64,000 nucleotides of DNA from Selaginella moellendorffii (lineage: Eukaryota; Streptophyta; Lycopodiopsida; Selaginellales; Selaginellaceae): the NCBI RefSeq assembly GCF_000143415.4, contig NW_003314280.1, positions 2,215,549 through 2,279,548 of the forward strand, written 5' to 3'. Position numbers and translations under genes: made by a program. Numbering within the stretch: the first letter of the stretch is position 1; the number at the start of each line of letters is the position of its first letter. Positions 45,655 through 56,587 of this stretch are shown one piece after another. The notes under the pieces were generated by a model. The model searched no databases. It was given only the letters and a program-made list of their open reading frames with translations, and was not told where the DNA came from.

Positions 45655-47796
45655 ATGGCGAGGATGAAGAAGGATGTCTGCACTGGCACCAGCAGTAGCA
45701 GTAGCAATAGCAGCAGCGGCAGAAGTAGCAGCAGTTTCAGTCACAGCGGCAGAAGTATCATCAAGAACAACACGAGCAAGAGTTGCAAGGATGTCCCGCA
45801 CCACCAGGGGCAGCAGCAAGGAGAAGACGGGGGGGTGGAGGAAGATCAGCAGGAGCAGCAGCCATTCTCGTTTCCCAGGCTATTCAAGATCGAGGACGAA
45901 GACGAGGACGATCCAGTGACGAAGAAGGGAATGTACATCGACATGGATATCGCCTTGCCGTGCGCGTGGGAGAGCATGAAGCGCCAGGGGTCGTCAAAGT
46001 CCTCGTCGGTGGACTCGCAGGAGTTTGATTTCGGCAAGTGCTTGCGGGGCTTGGATCCCGCGGTTGACACTCCGGCCGACGAGCTCTTCTACAAGGGACA
46101 GCTTCTTCCACTCCATCGCAAACTCAGGGACGAGGACGAGGACGCGGAGGATGTGGATGACGAACAGGACGACGAAGAACAATCTATGGTGAGAGAGGAG
46201 GACGCCAAGGCGGATTCTTTCTCGTTCAAGGCCCAAGGTGGTCTTTTGAAAGACTTGGGATGCTTGAGCCCGGACAGGTTCCCGACGCGCGAGGAGGCCA
46301 CCGCTTGCGGCCTGATCGATTCCAGAAGCTCCAGCTTCCGCTCCAGCAGCAGCTACTGGGATTCCGGGGACAAGGACAGCGGCGACAGCAGTAGCAGCTG
46401 CCGTGACTCCAACGGGAGTTCTCAAGACTCTTGCTTCGAAGCTCCGGCACAAGGTACGAGTTCTACTGCCGCTGCTGCTTCTTCTACTTGTATTAGCGGC
46501 GCTCCAGTCGTCCATCCAAAGAACGAGGAAGAGAAGAAGAAGCAGAGCAAGTTCTCGTCCTCGTCTCCCTTGAGTTGGAAGAGGAGTGCGTTCAAATGGA
46601 AGGTTCTGCTGGGAGGCGCCTCCTCGCCCTCCTCCAAGAGGGCCTCCCTGTCCGCCTCCTCGTCCTGCTCTTCCACCTCGTCGGCCTCGTCCGCCTCAAG
46701 AGGCGTCCACTTGAGCGACCGGAGGAGGAATCACTCCTTCACATACGGCTCCTCGGCATCAACGTCGTCGTCAAACTCGGGCCCGTTGCTCGGCTCGTTC
46801 TTCACGGGCAGTGACAGACCGAGGCAGCAGCAGCAGCAGCAGCAGTACAGGCACTCGGTGTTGTCCTCCTCGGCTGGGAAGAACTTGCAGCAACTGAGTT
46901 CCTCCTCGTCTCACCACAGCAGCTTTAGAGACGTGAGCAGCAGCAGCAGCAGTAGCGGTGGTGGCAATGCCGCATCGTCGAGCAAAGCCACCGAAGTCCT
47001 CCAAAAGTACTTGAAGTTCATCAAGGAGAAGGTCTCGTCCGCCAACAACACCATCCCCGCGGGCGGCTCGATCTCCACGCCGCCGTACTACCTCTACCCG
47101 TACTCGTCGTCGTCATCGTCGCAGAGGAAGCACGAGTGTGGAGCTTTCCTGCCAGCGTCGTCGTCGTCCTCGAGGGCAGGAACTCCGAGGCCGGGTGGTA
47201 GCGGTGGTGGCGGAGGTGGTGGCGGCGGAGGCGGCGCTCACCAGCGCTCTTTCGAAGAGTGGCGGGCCGCCATGACGTACTACGAGCAGCAGCGCGAGCA
47301 GCACGACAAGGAGCTCATTACGTGCCCGTCGTTCCTCCCGGGGAGCCTCCGGGTGTCGTCCTTCTCGTCCCGGAGATCTAGCACGCATGCCAGCTGCGTC
47401 ACCTCGTCGCGCTCCTCGCCAAACCACAGCGGCGTGCTCAAGCAGCAGTGCGTCGTGGATGGCGGTGGCGCTAGCGCTGCCGGTGGAAACGGTGGAAACG
47501 GTGGAAATGGTGGCAGCGCCAGCAGCAGCAGCAGCAGCACCGCCAGTGCCGGCAGCAGTGGCAGCAGCAGCATGAGCGACTTGCAGAGCGCTATCCAGGG
47601 CGCCATTGCTCACTGCAAAAAGTCTCAAACGTCCAGTACGCTGCTCCACCACCATCTTCGTCAATCCCACCACCACCAGAGCCAGCACCAATCCGGTCCT
47701 CTCCTGCTCGTGGAGCCAACCAGATCATCGCCACCCTCGTCTCAGACCCCCGCAGGAGCGATCGAGCAGCAAATCTTTCTCAAGCAAAACAGCTGA
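45655..47796 (+). CDS. BKI1/MAKR-like membrane-associated kinase regulator, Ser-rich
   Basis: Single exon, 713 residues from ATG 45655 (the open frame extends upstream but with no ATG). Three blocks match the BKI1/MAKR family: PADELFYKGQLLPLHRKL (about residues 138-155), a basic-hydrophobic segment EVLQKYLKFIKEKVSS (about 447-462), and the C-terminal SDLQSAIQGAIAHCKKSQTS. In BKI1 the last is the receptor-kinase-binding peptide. Family members sit at the plasma membrane through basic residues and hold BRI1-type receptor kinases inactive until phosphorylated. This protein is much longer than the usual 250-450 residues because of long Ser, Gln, Gly and Asp/Glu runs. The interaction partner in this plant is an inference. 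Poly-Ser codons (AGC/TCC/TCG) create long shadow frames on the other strand. Confidence 0.75.
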   Translation: MARMKKDVCTGTSSSSSNSSSGRSSSSFSHSGRSIIKNNTSKSCKDVPHHQGQQQGEDGGVEEDQQEQQPFSFPRLFKIEDEDEDDPVTKKGMYIDMDIALPCAWESMKRQGSSKSSSVDSQEFDFGKCLRGLDPAVDTPADELFYKGQLLPLHRKLRDEDEDAEDVDDEQDDEEQSMVREEDAKADSFSFKAQGGLLKDLGCLSPDRFPTREEATACGLIDSRSSSFRSSSSYWDSGDKDSGDSSSSCRDSNGSSQDSCFEAPAQGTSSTAAAASSTCISGAPVVHPKNEEEKKKQSKFSSSSPLSWKRSAFKWKVLLGGASSPSSKRASLSASSSCSSTSSASSASRGVHLSDRRRNHSFTYGSSASTSSSNSGPLLGSFFTGSDRPRQQQQQQQYRHSVLSSSAGKNLQQLSSSSSHHSSFRDVSSSSSSSGGGNAASSSKATEVLQKYLKFIKEKVSSANNTIPAGGSISTPPYYLYPYSSSSSSQRKHECGAFLPASSSSSRAGTPRPGGSGGGGGGGGGGGAHQRSFEEWRAAMTYYEQQREQHDKELITCPSFLPGSLRVSSFSSRRSSTHASCVTSSRSSPNHSGVLKQQCVVDGGGASAAGGNGGNGGNGGSASSSSSSTASAGSSGSSSMSDLQSAIQGAIAHCKKSQTSSTLLHHHLRQSHHHQSQHQSGPLLLVEPTRSSPPSSQTPAGAIEQQIFLKQNS

Positions 47797-48266
47797 CTAC
47801 ACGAAAAAAAAGAAAGAAATCTAGAAGATTTGTAGGTACGTACATATGAATGGGATGAATGAATATATTAAAGAGTCTGGCTATGGATCTTTTGTATATG
47901 GAGAAAAGCTGTGATTGTCTGAAGCTATATAGAAATAAAAAGCCCACCTTGGGAGACACTTAGATCGTTTGCTTTCTTTCGCTGGGTCCACTCCTCTCGC
48001 AGCACCAGACCACTTTGCTCATCACCTTCACCGTCATCGCCATCTTTCTAGCTGGCCGATGAATCAAAAGCTCTTCTGGCGAGGATCTGACACAAAGAAG
48101 ATGCACTAGAACAACCTCAGCACTTGTTATTTACACAGCAGCGCTCCAATTTGTCTCTCTCACTCAATCCTCTCTTGCTCTCTCTCTTTCTTTTCACTCC
48201 CTCGCTGGTACAAAATTGATGTACTAACCTCCCCGGTGTTTTTCCTCCGTGTTGTTTGTTTGCTTC
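47797..48266. other. 3' UTRs of the convergent BKI1/MAKR-like and CTP synthase genes
   Basis: Possible polyadenylation signals: AATATATTAAA (about 47860) and GAAATAAAAAG (about 47932) on the plus strand. No other gene is seen. Confidence 0.5.
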
Positions 48267-51200
48267 CTAGTCCTCCATGAAGATATCTCCCGCCCCACCA
48301 CGTCCCTTTCGCAGGTCCTCGCGAATTTCCTCCTCCCTCTCCTTTAACTCCTTTACCATGGCCTGGATTTGCAGCAGTTCCCGCTCCAGCCTCTTAAACT
48401 TGGACGGGTCAGCTTGCTGCTGCTGCTGCTTCTTTGTTGCAACGCCGTTGACGTGAATCTCAACGGTGCCGTTTGCGACGCAGTCGAAAGAATGCCCGTT
48501 GTCCATCGTCGTCACCATCGTCCCTGCGTTTTTCCCGCTGGCCAGATAGCTATCCATTTGCTTGGACGCGGCCAGTATCAGCCCTGGCAATATTCGAGGC
48601 GCATTGTCAGCAAACTGGACAAGGTGGATGGAAACGTAACGCCAACTTACCCAGGAAAACGGGGGATGGCTTCCCCGGTCGCGACTTAAACTCGGGATGA
48701 AACTGCACACCCACGAAGTACTTGTGTTCTGGCAGCTCGACAATCTGGAAAGCGGTGGGGTGTGAGTTATGAACAAACTGGAGAGCAGGACTGACTCACT
48801 GACTCACCTCCATGCGCCTGCCAGTCTCGTCTTTGCCGACGAACGTGAGGCCGGCTTCCTCGAGCCTGTCAACAAGCTCCGGGTTTACCTGTACAGATTG
48901 GAAGCAATGGTACAAAGAGACAGATGGTTAAAGCTTACCTCGTAACGATGTCGATGTCGCTCATCCACAAAAGACTCGTTACCGTACCTGAACAAAGAAA
49001 GTTTAGCATGCTGTTACGAACGAGTAAACAATTGCCTTACAGCTTAGATGTAAGACAGTTTGGCTTCTGAAAGAATGTCCTCCTCACACCCAGCCTCATC
49101 GTTCCACCTTTGTGAGTCCTAGATATCTACAGGAAGTATTTAAATCGCATGCTAATGAGAGAAATAATATATATACCTCAGGCATGTACAGAACACATGG
49201 ATGCGGTGTTGCAGGATCAAACTCAGTGCTATTCGCGCCGTCGAGGCCAAGGACCTAGTGGACCAGTGAAAAAACAACAATTAGAAGATTAAAAAATTAC
49301 TTGTAACTTACTGAGCGTGCAAACTCAATCACTGCAATTTGCATGCCGAGGCAAACTCCAAGGTAAGGAACATTGTTTTCTCGAGCATATTTTGCAGCCA
49401 AAACCTTCCCTTGTGTTCCTCGATCTCCAAATCCTCCAGGAACCAGAATACCGTCAACACTCTAAGAAAACACTATCAAGACCAAAAAAACTCAAGATAA
49501 ACAACGACACAAACTTTTAACGCGGCCCATGCGGCATCATGTAAGTCTCTGGGCGAACCATCCTCCAAGTCCGTTGACGCAACCCACTCAATCACTAATT
49601 TTCTCCCACAGGCAAGTGACGCATGTGTAAGAGCCTGCAATGCTTTGATGAGATTAGATAGATGATCAACAAATACCTTTAGAACAGAAAGATAGGAGTC
49701 AGATAATCCAGTGTACTTGCCAACCATACCAATCTTGACCTACAAAAATCACATCTTTTAGCTTACAAGCTAGCATCTGGCGACAAAGATAGTTAACAGG
49801 TATCGATAGGGCGTCTGATCGCTCGGCTCTCTGTGTCCATTCAGACAGCTCAGGCTGCGGTGCAGAACTGGGATAAAGTAAAGACAAATTAGCCACGAAT
49901 GATCCAACAATCACACGTCCAAACCTCAGGTTCAGCTTTTTCAAAATAGCTAGATGAACATTTTGATCCTACAACAGAACGTAGTTAGCATTCCTGAAAA
50001 TGAAGAAAGCAATCCTTACTCTTAGTAGTAAAGGCACATGCCAGATATTTGACACGTCGTGGATACTGAGTATATGTCCGGCCTGAAAGAAACAAAGAAA
50101 GGGAGAAAAAGTTTTTAGAAAGCTGGAAAAGACAGTGAACATAAAAAGACGCACCGGAACGTGGCAAAATTGCGAAAGCTTTTCCCTTGTGCACTGCTCC
50201 AGTGGCTACAGAGAAACTTTTAAACCGTTTGAATAAAGCTGACCCATGCTAAGGCTGAAGTTTGTTACCTTCGCGCTTCTACACCCAAGTAAATCGGGCG
50301 TCAGTCCTAAAGCTCGAAGAGCCTGGACGCTATGCTGTGTCGGTTTGGTTTTCTGAAAGCGATCAAAATATTTTTCTTCAGTGATAGCTTTCAGAAGACA
50401 ACATCGTTACCTGTTCTCCAACAACACCGAGGACAGGGATAAGACTGACGTGAACGAGGCAGAAATTCTCCTGTCCTGTTGAAACAGCAAACCGGAGAAA
50501 CTGCGTAAAAAGCAATCCCGTCTTGCAGAAAGCCGACTTACCAACACGAAATTGGAACTGCCTTAACGCCTCAACAAATGGCGACGACTCGATGTCACCT
50601 GTACACGCGAGTCACAACACGAGAAATCATGAGAAAGGCCGAACCCACCAATTGTTCCCCCTAGCTCGATCACGCACACGTCCGCTGCACCTTCTTTCCC
50701 ATCGACAGGCACAACCGCGACACGTTCGATCCACTCTTGGATCTCGACAGTTATATGCGGGACAACCTTGCAAAACAATCCATTGGCCACTTGAAAGGAA
50801 TGCAAACTTACAAAGTCACGCTCACCTGAACGGTCTTCCCAAGGTAATCGCCCCTCCTTTCGGCATCGATGACGGACTGCCAGACGCAGGCAAGTTTCGT
50901 GAAAAACCAAAAGCAATAGACTTTGATACCTGGTAGATTTTTCCAGTGGTGATGTTGTTGTTCTTCGTCAGAGTCACGTCCAAGAAGCGCTCGTAGTTCC
51001 CGAGGTCCAAATCCACCTGCATGTCACGAGGATTACATGGAAGGAGAGACCAAAATCTCATAGTGTGAAAGCAAGGACAACAAACGAACCTCCCCTCCAT
51101 CGTCCAAAACGAAAACTTCCCCATGCTCGAATGGAGACATCGTCCCGGCATCGGTATTGAGATAAGGGTCTAGAAAGCATCGATGAGAAAGCAGCAATGA

Positions 51201-51353
51201 GATGAAACAACGATCCAAGAAGCGAGAATACGCACCGATTTTGATGGAAGTCACGCGCAGGCCGCAGGATTGGAGGACAACGCCAATGCTGCTGGCAGTG
51301 ACGCCCTTGCCGAGGCCGCTGACAACACCGCCGGTGACGATCACGTATTTCAT
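48267..51353 (-). CDS. CTP synthase
   Basis: About 20 small exons lie on the minus strand. Exon 1 is 51353-51236 and the last are 48888-48808, 48744-48651 and 48583-48267. The enzyme aminates UTP to CTP using glutamine and ATP. The synthetase domain starts at the first residue ([20 protein letters not shown], with the ATP-binding loop). It continues with [45 protein letters not shown] and [15 protein letters not shown]. Then come [29 protein letters not shown]-like sequence and [20 protein letters not shown]. The class I glutaminase domain has [11 protein letters not shown], the nucleophile motif [31 protein letters not shown] and [11 protein letters not shown]. After these comes a variable C-terminal tail with poly-Gln and a charged coiled-coil-like stretch ([20 protein letters not shown]). 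All catalytic motifs are present. One exon (about 51020-50932) has a partial duplicate at 52090-52165. Confidence 0.95.
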
Positions 51354-51390
51354 CCTCGCAGCCGCCCTCCAAAAACCCTGCTTTTCGGCT

Positions 51391-51405
51391 ATAGAACCCT
51401 AAATC
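51391..51405 (-). promoter_or_regulatory. AACCCTAAA motif upstream of CTP synthase
   Basis: GAACCCTAAAT lies about 45 bases upstream of the CTP synthase ATG (read on plus), a telo-box-like element common in plant housekeeping promoters. Confidence 0.35.
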
Positions 51406-51419
51406 AAAGAACGCGGTCC

Positions 51420-52456
51420 CTCCTCCCGGCAAAACCCCCTCTTTCAAACAAATATCTCTCTCTTTCAATCCTTTTTCTTTTCTTTTTTTTTTCTGTTTTT
51501 ATTTCTTTCCAAGCTTGCCTCTTCGAGAACATCGATTCCGAATCGTCTCTTATTTTTTCTGTCCCGTGCGATCGTTTTGTTTTAGGCGTGTTGACTGGCG
51601 ACGACTTATTCTAACCTCGTCAAATAGTATAATAAAAAGAGATTAGTATTAGCTTGTAAACCAGCCTTTGTTCATAGGCCTTGGGACGTTCTTGTCTTGG
51701 GCCCTTCGCTCCAAAATGGACCTCGTCCTTAGATTTTCTCTCCGTCCCAGCGCGCTCCAGCTGCTCTAGAATCCATGCCTCTCTTCTTCTTTTTTTTCTC
51801 TCGGCGAGTTCGGCCGTCTCTGCCTCAATCATCGCTACAAATGCTGCTCTAGAGACGGATTAAAGAACCTTCCTTCGAAAATAGTGTGACGATGGATCTC
51901 TCTCTGATCGCCTTCGTACAGTCTCCCGCATTGATCTCTCCTGATCCTGATCAGCACAAAATAAGTTTGATCGGTATTCTTTTCTCGTTTCCACCTTGCT
52001 CTTGTCCATGCTCTTGCCAGGCTGCGCTCGTTCTCAGAGACAGATGCGAACTAAAAATCAAGATCACGCTTCTGGAAAAAAGCTATAGACCACCTGGTAG
52101 ATGTTCGTCACGTCTACGAAGCGCTCGTCCGGAGGTCCAAATCCACCTGCACGTCACGAGGAAGATAGCAAACGAAAACAAAAATTTCTTGGTGTGGAGA
52201 AACAAACGTATTACATTTATATAGAAAACCACGCAACACAAACATGTATAGAAACCATAGTAGTAAGGTGGACGCGGCTTATTTCTCGTTGCGCATGGAT
52301 GGATTGTTTGCTAGATAGCGCAGTAGAGTTGACGATCTACTAGCAGTAACGATCTCGAACTTTCCCGCTTGATCCTGACCATTCTGCCGGAGCACGTAGC
52401 AATGGCAAGTGCCTCCGGTACAAGCATCCTGCCATCCCGCATGTTGCATCATGAGC
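51420..52456. other. Intergenic; CTP synthase promoter and 3' region of the next gene
   Basis: Pyrimidine-rich leader sequence at 51420-51530 is followed by unassigned sequence. Apart from the exon fragment at 52090-52165 I see no coding. Confidence 0.45.
52090..52165 (-). pseudogene. Duplicated CTP synthase exon fragment
   Basis: CACCTGGTAGATGTTCGTCA...CGAAGCGCTCGTCCGGAGGT and TCCAAATCCACCTGCACGTC match the CTP synthase exon at about 50929-51045 in the same orientation, including the intron acceptor side (CACGAGGA). A central part coding NNNITTGK is deleted. It is about 1.1 kb upstream of the functional exon, outside the gene. Confidence 0.75.
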
Positions 52457-53262
52457 TTAATAGCGCCAATGTGGAAGCTCCAGCGGCTTGTAGAAGAGGC
52501 GATCAAGGTTGACGCGCTCATTCATCTCCCTCTGTGAGATACAGTAGGCTGGAACAGCTCCACTTCCCATGGCACAGACATTCCTCTTCTCGATTTTGAT
52601 GTCGTCTCCCAGTCCCACGATCGTCAGGATTTCCTCGCTGCTGATGATGACTCCACCGTGCTGTGCAAGGTATGGTTGACGAGCACGGCGCAGCTCGTCG
52701 GCGGAGTTGGAGGCCTCAAGCATCTTCTCCAGCACCCTGACCTTGGCGACGTGGCCTCCAAAGACGGCCCAGAGCGTCCCGTTCGCGATCGGGATCGCCT
52801 TCTCCCTTTTTTCGTCGATCACTGGCGGGAGAAAATCTTCCCAGGACCTGAACTGCAGAAACCCGGCGATGCTTTCGATCTGGTTGAGCTCGGCCACAGC
52901 GGCAAAGACCGGCTGTGAGACGCTGGAGCAGCGTTAAGGGAAGAAGGCCTTTCGAACTCGAGACCACGGTGGCGAACCATTTCTGGCCAGGGATGACGCT
53001 GGGATCGCTTCCAAGATAAACACCCCACAAGGGAGGGCGAGCGAGTGGCGCGGCCATCGACAAACAGCATCGTTCCTCCGAGGAACCGGCGAGCCAAGAT
53101 CATGGTGCCCGTCGTCCGCAAAGCAACTCCTCCTCCAGCGCTCACCTCGCTCGCGAATCCACTGACGCTGCCGTTGCCGTCGGCCGCGATCCCCCGATCA
53201 CATCCTCCCTGCGCCGCGAGGAGAGGCGAAAGAGGGAAATCGAGGACGTGAGGAACCGCCAT
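52457..53262 (-). CDS. Unidentified protein, gene model uncertain (possibly broken)
   Basis: The minus-strand frame from ATG 53262 starts MAVPHVLDFPLSPLLAAQGG and contains RTTGTMILARRFLGG then TMLFVDGRATRS. That pattern recalls the N-terminal strands of proteasome-type Ntn hydrolases (TTGT...GG...D.RAT), but I cannot confirm the family. The 3' part reads VFAAVAELNQIESIAGFLQF, SWEDFLPPVIDEKREKAIPI, QHGGVIISSEEILTIVGLGD and ends LFYKPLELPHWRY. Between them (about 53030-52930) the plausible peptide GVYLGSDPSVIPGQKWFATV lies in a third frame. Either an intron of about 116 bases (GTGTTTATC...CTCACAG) removes that stretch, or two small frameshifts disable the gene. The end is TAA at 52459-52457. 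Confidence 0.5.
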
Positions 53263-53316
53263 GGAGAGAAGAAAAGAAGGAAGATTTCTCGCGCTGGAGA
53301 GCAAGAGAGAAGACGA

Positions 53317-53325
53317 AAACCCTAG
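53317..53325 (-). promoter_or_regulatory. AAAACCCTAG motif
   Basis: A telo-box-like motif lies 55-65 bases upstream of the minus-strand ATG at 53262. Similar motifs precede CTP synthase and PDH E1 alpha in this window. Confidence 0.3.
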
Positions 53326-53579
53326 CTAGAGCTCGCTGGAGCGCAAGACGCAAAGATGTGGCCTAGGATTCATGAACCTGGAACTTCAAACGTGAGAATA
53401 TTCGCTCATTCCTACGCCCGCTCCGTACCAACGACTATTTCGTACATATCCTGGATATGGTTAGTTATGCCTTTTCTGACAAAATATTCTAAGAATATGT
53501 GTACCTAATTTAGGTCTATTAAACCTAATTTGACCATGACCGGGAATATACAAGACTTTGACGGTAGTCAACGTAGGCG

Positions 53580-54830
53580 ATGGCTCACTTGAGCAGCGCC
53601 GGCGCCTTCGCTTCAGTGGATTCAATCCACAAGGACACCTGCAGGGCGGCCATCCTGCGCCTCCGCCGCGTCAAGGGATTTGGAAAGTATAGGTTGGCGG
53701 ACGACGAGCGCCTGCAGGCTTGGTTTCCCGCAACACAATCGCATCTGGAGCTTCAGGCCGATGCGGACAGCCGCCTCGGCGTCTCCCGTCCCGTCTCCTA
53801 CATCGGCGGCTTCCTGCTCCTGGAGATGGAGCGCGAGAACGAGATACGCCTGGCGCTGAAACCCATGGACAGTCAAGGATCCGGAAAGCTGGTCTCGTTG
53901 CTGCCACCACTTCACGCACCTCCCAGGCTCCAGCACGCGGCCACCAGTGCTGCTTACAGAGTGCATGTCGATGCCACGTTTCCGTTCTGGCGGATCTCGG
54001 CCATGGAGAGGATCGATGCATTGTGCAGCATCAGCAGCATTCTTCCATGGGTGGCAACCATCGACGGCCTCGCCGAGACGTGGGCTGTGCACGAGGGGAT
54101 CCAGGCGGATATGGTTCCCAGGCATGTCCCCGGCTACGCAGGCCTGAGCCTGGATTCGTGCGCCTACTTCTCAAGGCGAACCGGCGACGACGAGGTCAGC
54201 CTCTTCATCTACGACATGATCAATTGTCCGAGATGGTCAGTGCTCACGGTTCCGGCTCCCGAACGCCACATGGAACAGGCCCAGCAGACAACATCGCACA
54301 AGTTCTTCTCGTACAAGGGGCGCCTGCTCTTGGCATGCGTTTCGTGCAGCTACTTCTGGGCGTCGCCTTTGCTGGAGGTGTGGGAGTTCTGCCCCGTGAA
54401 GAGGCACTGGTACAGGAGGAGCTCGCCGTTTGCGATGGCTGAATGCAAGGCCGCCCGTCGCCACCGGGGTCTTGCTAAAACCAGGAGCAGTCGAGTGAAG
54501 AGCTCAAGCGATGTCTTCCTTGAAAGGCATCCCGATGGTATCGAGTCGTATGGCATCGAGTCGTGGAGAGCCGTGGATGGCCGGAACGCCGCGGTCTTCA
54601 AGCTGGATGGCAACTTCCTCATTGCGTTTCCTCACAGGACTAGCGCGCGGCCCATCCAGGACGCGAATTCTCGCGAGAGGGTGAGGGTGGAGCGGGACTT
54701 TGTGGATCCGGACTCTTACATAAGACATGACAAAGCGGCTTTTCTTCCAGTGGCATACAACTTGGACACGGACGAATGGATCAAGATGGCTGGCTATGAC
54801 AGTGATTTTGTCTATGAGCTCGTCTGTTAA
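53580..54830 (+). CDS. Intronless beta-propeller protein, F-box-family-like, no F-box seen
   Basis: A single 416-codon exon starts MAHLSSAGAFASVDSIHKDT. The body has periodic aromatic/hydrophobic blocks (YIGGFLLLEM, WVATIDGLAETWAV, AYFSRRTGDDEVSLFIYDMI, PRWSVLTVP, HKFFSYKGRLLLACVS, LLEVWEFCPVKRHWYR, FLPVAYNLDTDEWIKM). These resemble the kelch-like C-terminal region of plant F-box proteins, where such repeats bind substrate. No F-box helix triplet is visible at the N-terminus, so it may be a stand-alone propeller, or the F-box may be too diverged to see. The fold assignment is an inference from repeat periodicity. It is divergent from the minus-strand gene at 53262. Confidence 0.65.
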   Translation: MAHLSSAGAFASVDSIHKDTCRAAILRLRRVKGFGKYRLADDERLQAWFPATQSHLELQADADSRLGVSRPVSYIGGFLLLEMERENEIRLALKPMDSQGSGKLVSLLPPLHAPPRLQHAATSAAYRVHVDATFPFWRISAMERIDALCSISSILPWVATIDGLAETWAVHEGIQADMVPRHVPGYAGLSLDSCAYFSRRTGDDEVSLFIYDMINCPRWSVLTVPAPERHMEQAQQTTSHKFFSYKGRLLLACVSCSYFWASPLLEVWEFCPVKRHWYRRSSPFAMAECKAARRHRGLAKTRSSRVKSSSDVFLERHPDGIESYGIESWRAVDGRNAAVFKLDGNFLIAFPHRTSARPIQDANSRERVRVERDFVDPDSYIRHDKAAFLPVAYNLDTDEWIKMAGYDSDFVYELVC

Positions 54831-54887
54831 TCAAAGAAAATTCTCACTCTTCCTTTATACTACGTAATATGTCGCTTTGATCGATCG

Positions 54888-56587
54888 TCAAAGAGCCGGG
54901 AGATTGAGAGACGGTGGCAGCAGCATCGCGATGGAGAACGTAAACAGCGCAATGATGGAGATGGCCAGCCACGCCAGGAACTGGTGGAGTGGGAACGTCT
55001 GCCTCACAGCATACGACCAGATTGTGCCGCCAAAGGCCGGGCCGACGGCGCGGAAGAAGCTGCACAGGCTGTGGCTCAGCCCCATCACTGCTCCCATGTT
55101 CCCGGAGCTCGCCGAGTTGCTGATGAGGACCAAGACCCCGGTGAAAGTCGTGCACGCGATGGCGCTGCGAGCGGCCATTGCGACGGCGAGGAGCGTCCAC
55201 TGCGCTGGCCGGGCGTGGGAGAGGAGCGATGCCGCCGGGAAGACGAGCCAGAGAGGGACCGAGGTGATCAGTCCCAGCCGGAAGCAGTTGAGAGGCCCGA
55301 GCTTCTGGGAGACGAGCGGATAGAGGAGGAGAGTGTAGAGGAAGAGGACGACTCCTCCCTCCCCGAGGATCAGTCCCAGAGAGGAGGAGCTCAGTCCCAG
55401 TCCTCCCACTCGCTCCGAGGCGGCTCCAAAGATCGGGAAGAGCTCATCTGGATAGAAAAGAACCTTGAGATAGAAGAACTCGAGAAAGTTGACGAACCTG
55501 TTGTGATGAATATCAGCCCTGTTAGCGAGTAGCAGAAGGACGTCAAGAGCACGTTCCGGTCTCTTAGCAGTGGCACAGTTCTGTTTTTGTCGTCGCTGGT
55601 TCCGTCCGGGATCACGACGAACTTTGTGCTCTCGTCTTCGTCGCCGGATTCAGTCACCTTGATGCTCGGATCCGTGCCCATTTCGAGAACACACTGGTGG
55701 CAGTCTTCCTTGGGCTTTGAACCGTTCACCTGGACGTAAGGTACTCGGTTGGGCCTCGTCTCTCGCAAACTCAGGGAGGCAAAAACCGCAGCTGTCGAGA
55801 AGATAGCCGCAGCAACACAAGGGAGAAGGAAGGGGTAGCTTGTAAGGATACGAGGACAGCTCCGGATTCCATATTGTGAGCAAGGCTGAGCTAGGAGCCC
55901 GGATAAAACTGGGCCAGCGACCGAGCCAATTCCCCATGCCAAGTTCAATATGCCAAACCCCTTGGCTTTGTTCGACCTGTTGAGACGGAGCTGCGTGAGG
56001 ACGCTGACTGTGACAACCAAAACTTTACTTACGTTACAACACGATGCTTACCCATCACAGATTTCTCCAAGCACCGATTTTGTAATGGTCATTGTACCGT
56101 TGAGGAGACCGCCAACAAATCTTACAATACAGGCAGACGTGTATCGCTGGCATAAACCCAGCAACAGTGCGGAAACTGCAGAGACAATGTTTCCAAACGC
56201 AAGCCATGGCTGGAAAACAAAATCGTCAGTACATGAAAACTTTCCAGTTGAAGCCAACCTTTCTTCCTGTAGAATCCGACACGGTACCCCACAATATGGA
56301 GGTGCAAAACTGTGCCAGTGGGAACAGAGAGGCCTAAAAAGAAATGAGACATCAGACATATCTTTACATGAGGCAGCAGCTACCAGGATCCCAGCATATT
56401 GCCCGGCTGTGTGAGAGGAGCGACTACCGACGTGATAGTGCTCGACCATGAAAACCAGCTGCATAGAGCTCAAAGTAAGCACCGGAACGTGTTTCAGTAA
56501 AAGCCTTACCATCGGGAACAACATGGTCGTCTGGAAAGCCTGACTTGCATGAATAATCCTAAAACCAAGAACAAGCACGAAAAGCAA
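54888..56587 (-). CDS. MFS transporter, ZIFL-type
   Basis: Exons on the minus strand include 54888-55447, 55498-56003, about 56052-56209, and three further small exons up to about 56587. The N-terminal helix region reads IIHASQAFQTTMLFPMV then VFMVEHYHVG. TAGQYAGILASLFPLAQF is followed by the MFS signature WGTVSDSTGRKP and FVGGLLNGTMTITKSVLGEI. A central cytosolic loop carries acidic residues. The second half reads DELFPIFGAASERVGGLGLS, then LGLILGEGGVVLFLYTLLLY, and ends in LLPPSLNLPAL. The order fits the plant ZIFL (zinc-induced facilitator-like) family, H+-coupled carriers of the tonoplast or plasma membrane. The substrate cannot be told from sequence. The true start codon is unclear; it may lie a little upstream (to about 56680). 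Confidence 0.8.

Noticed and set aside
47113-47691. Minus-strand Ala/Arg-rich frame opposite the BKI1/MAKR-like gene
   Set aside because: It is a shadow of Ser/Gly codon runs of the real gene.
53720-54442. Plus-strand 240-codon frame in another register of the propeller gene
   Set aside because: Arg/Pro/His-rich shadow frame; the 416-codon frame has the plausible protein.
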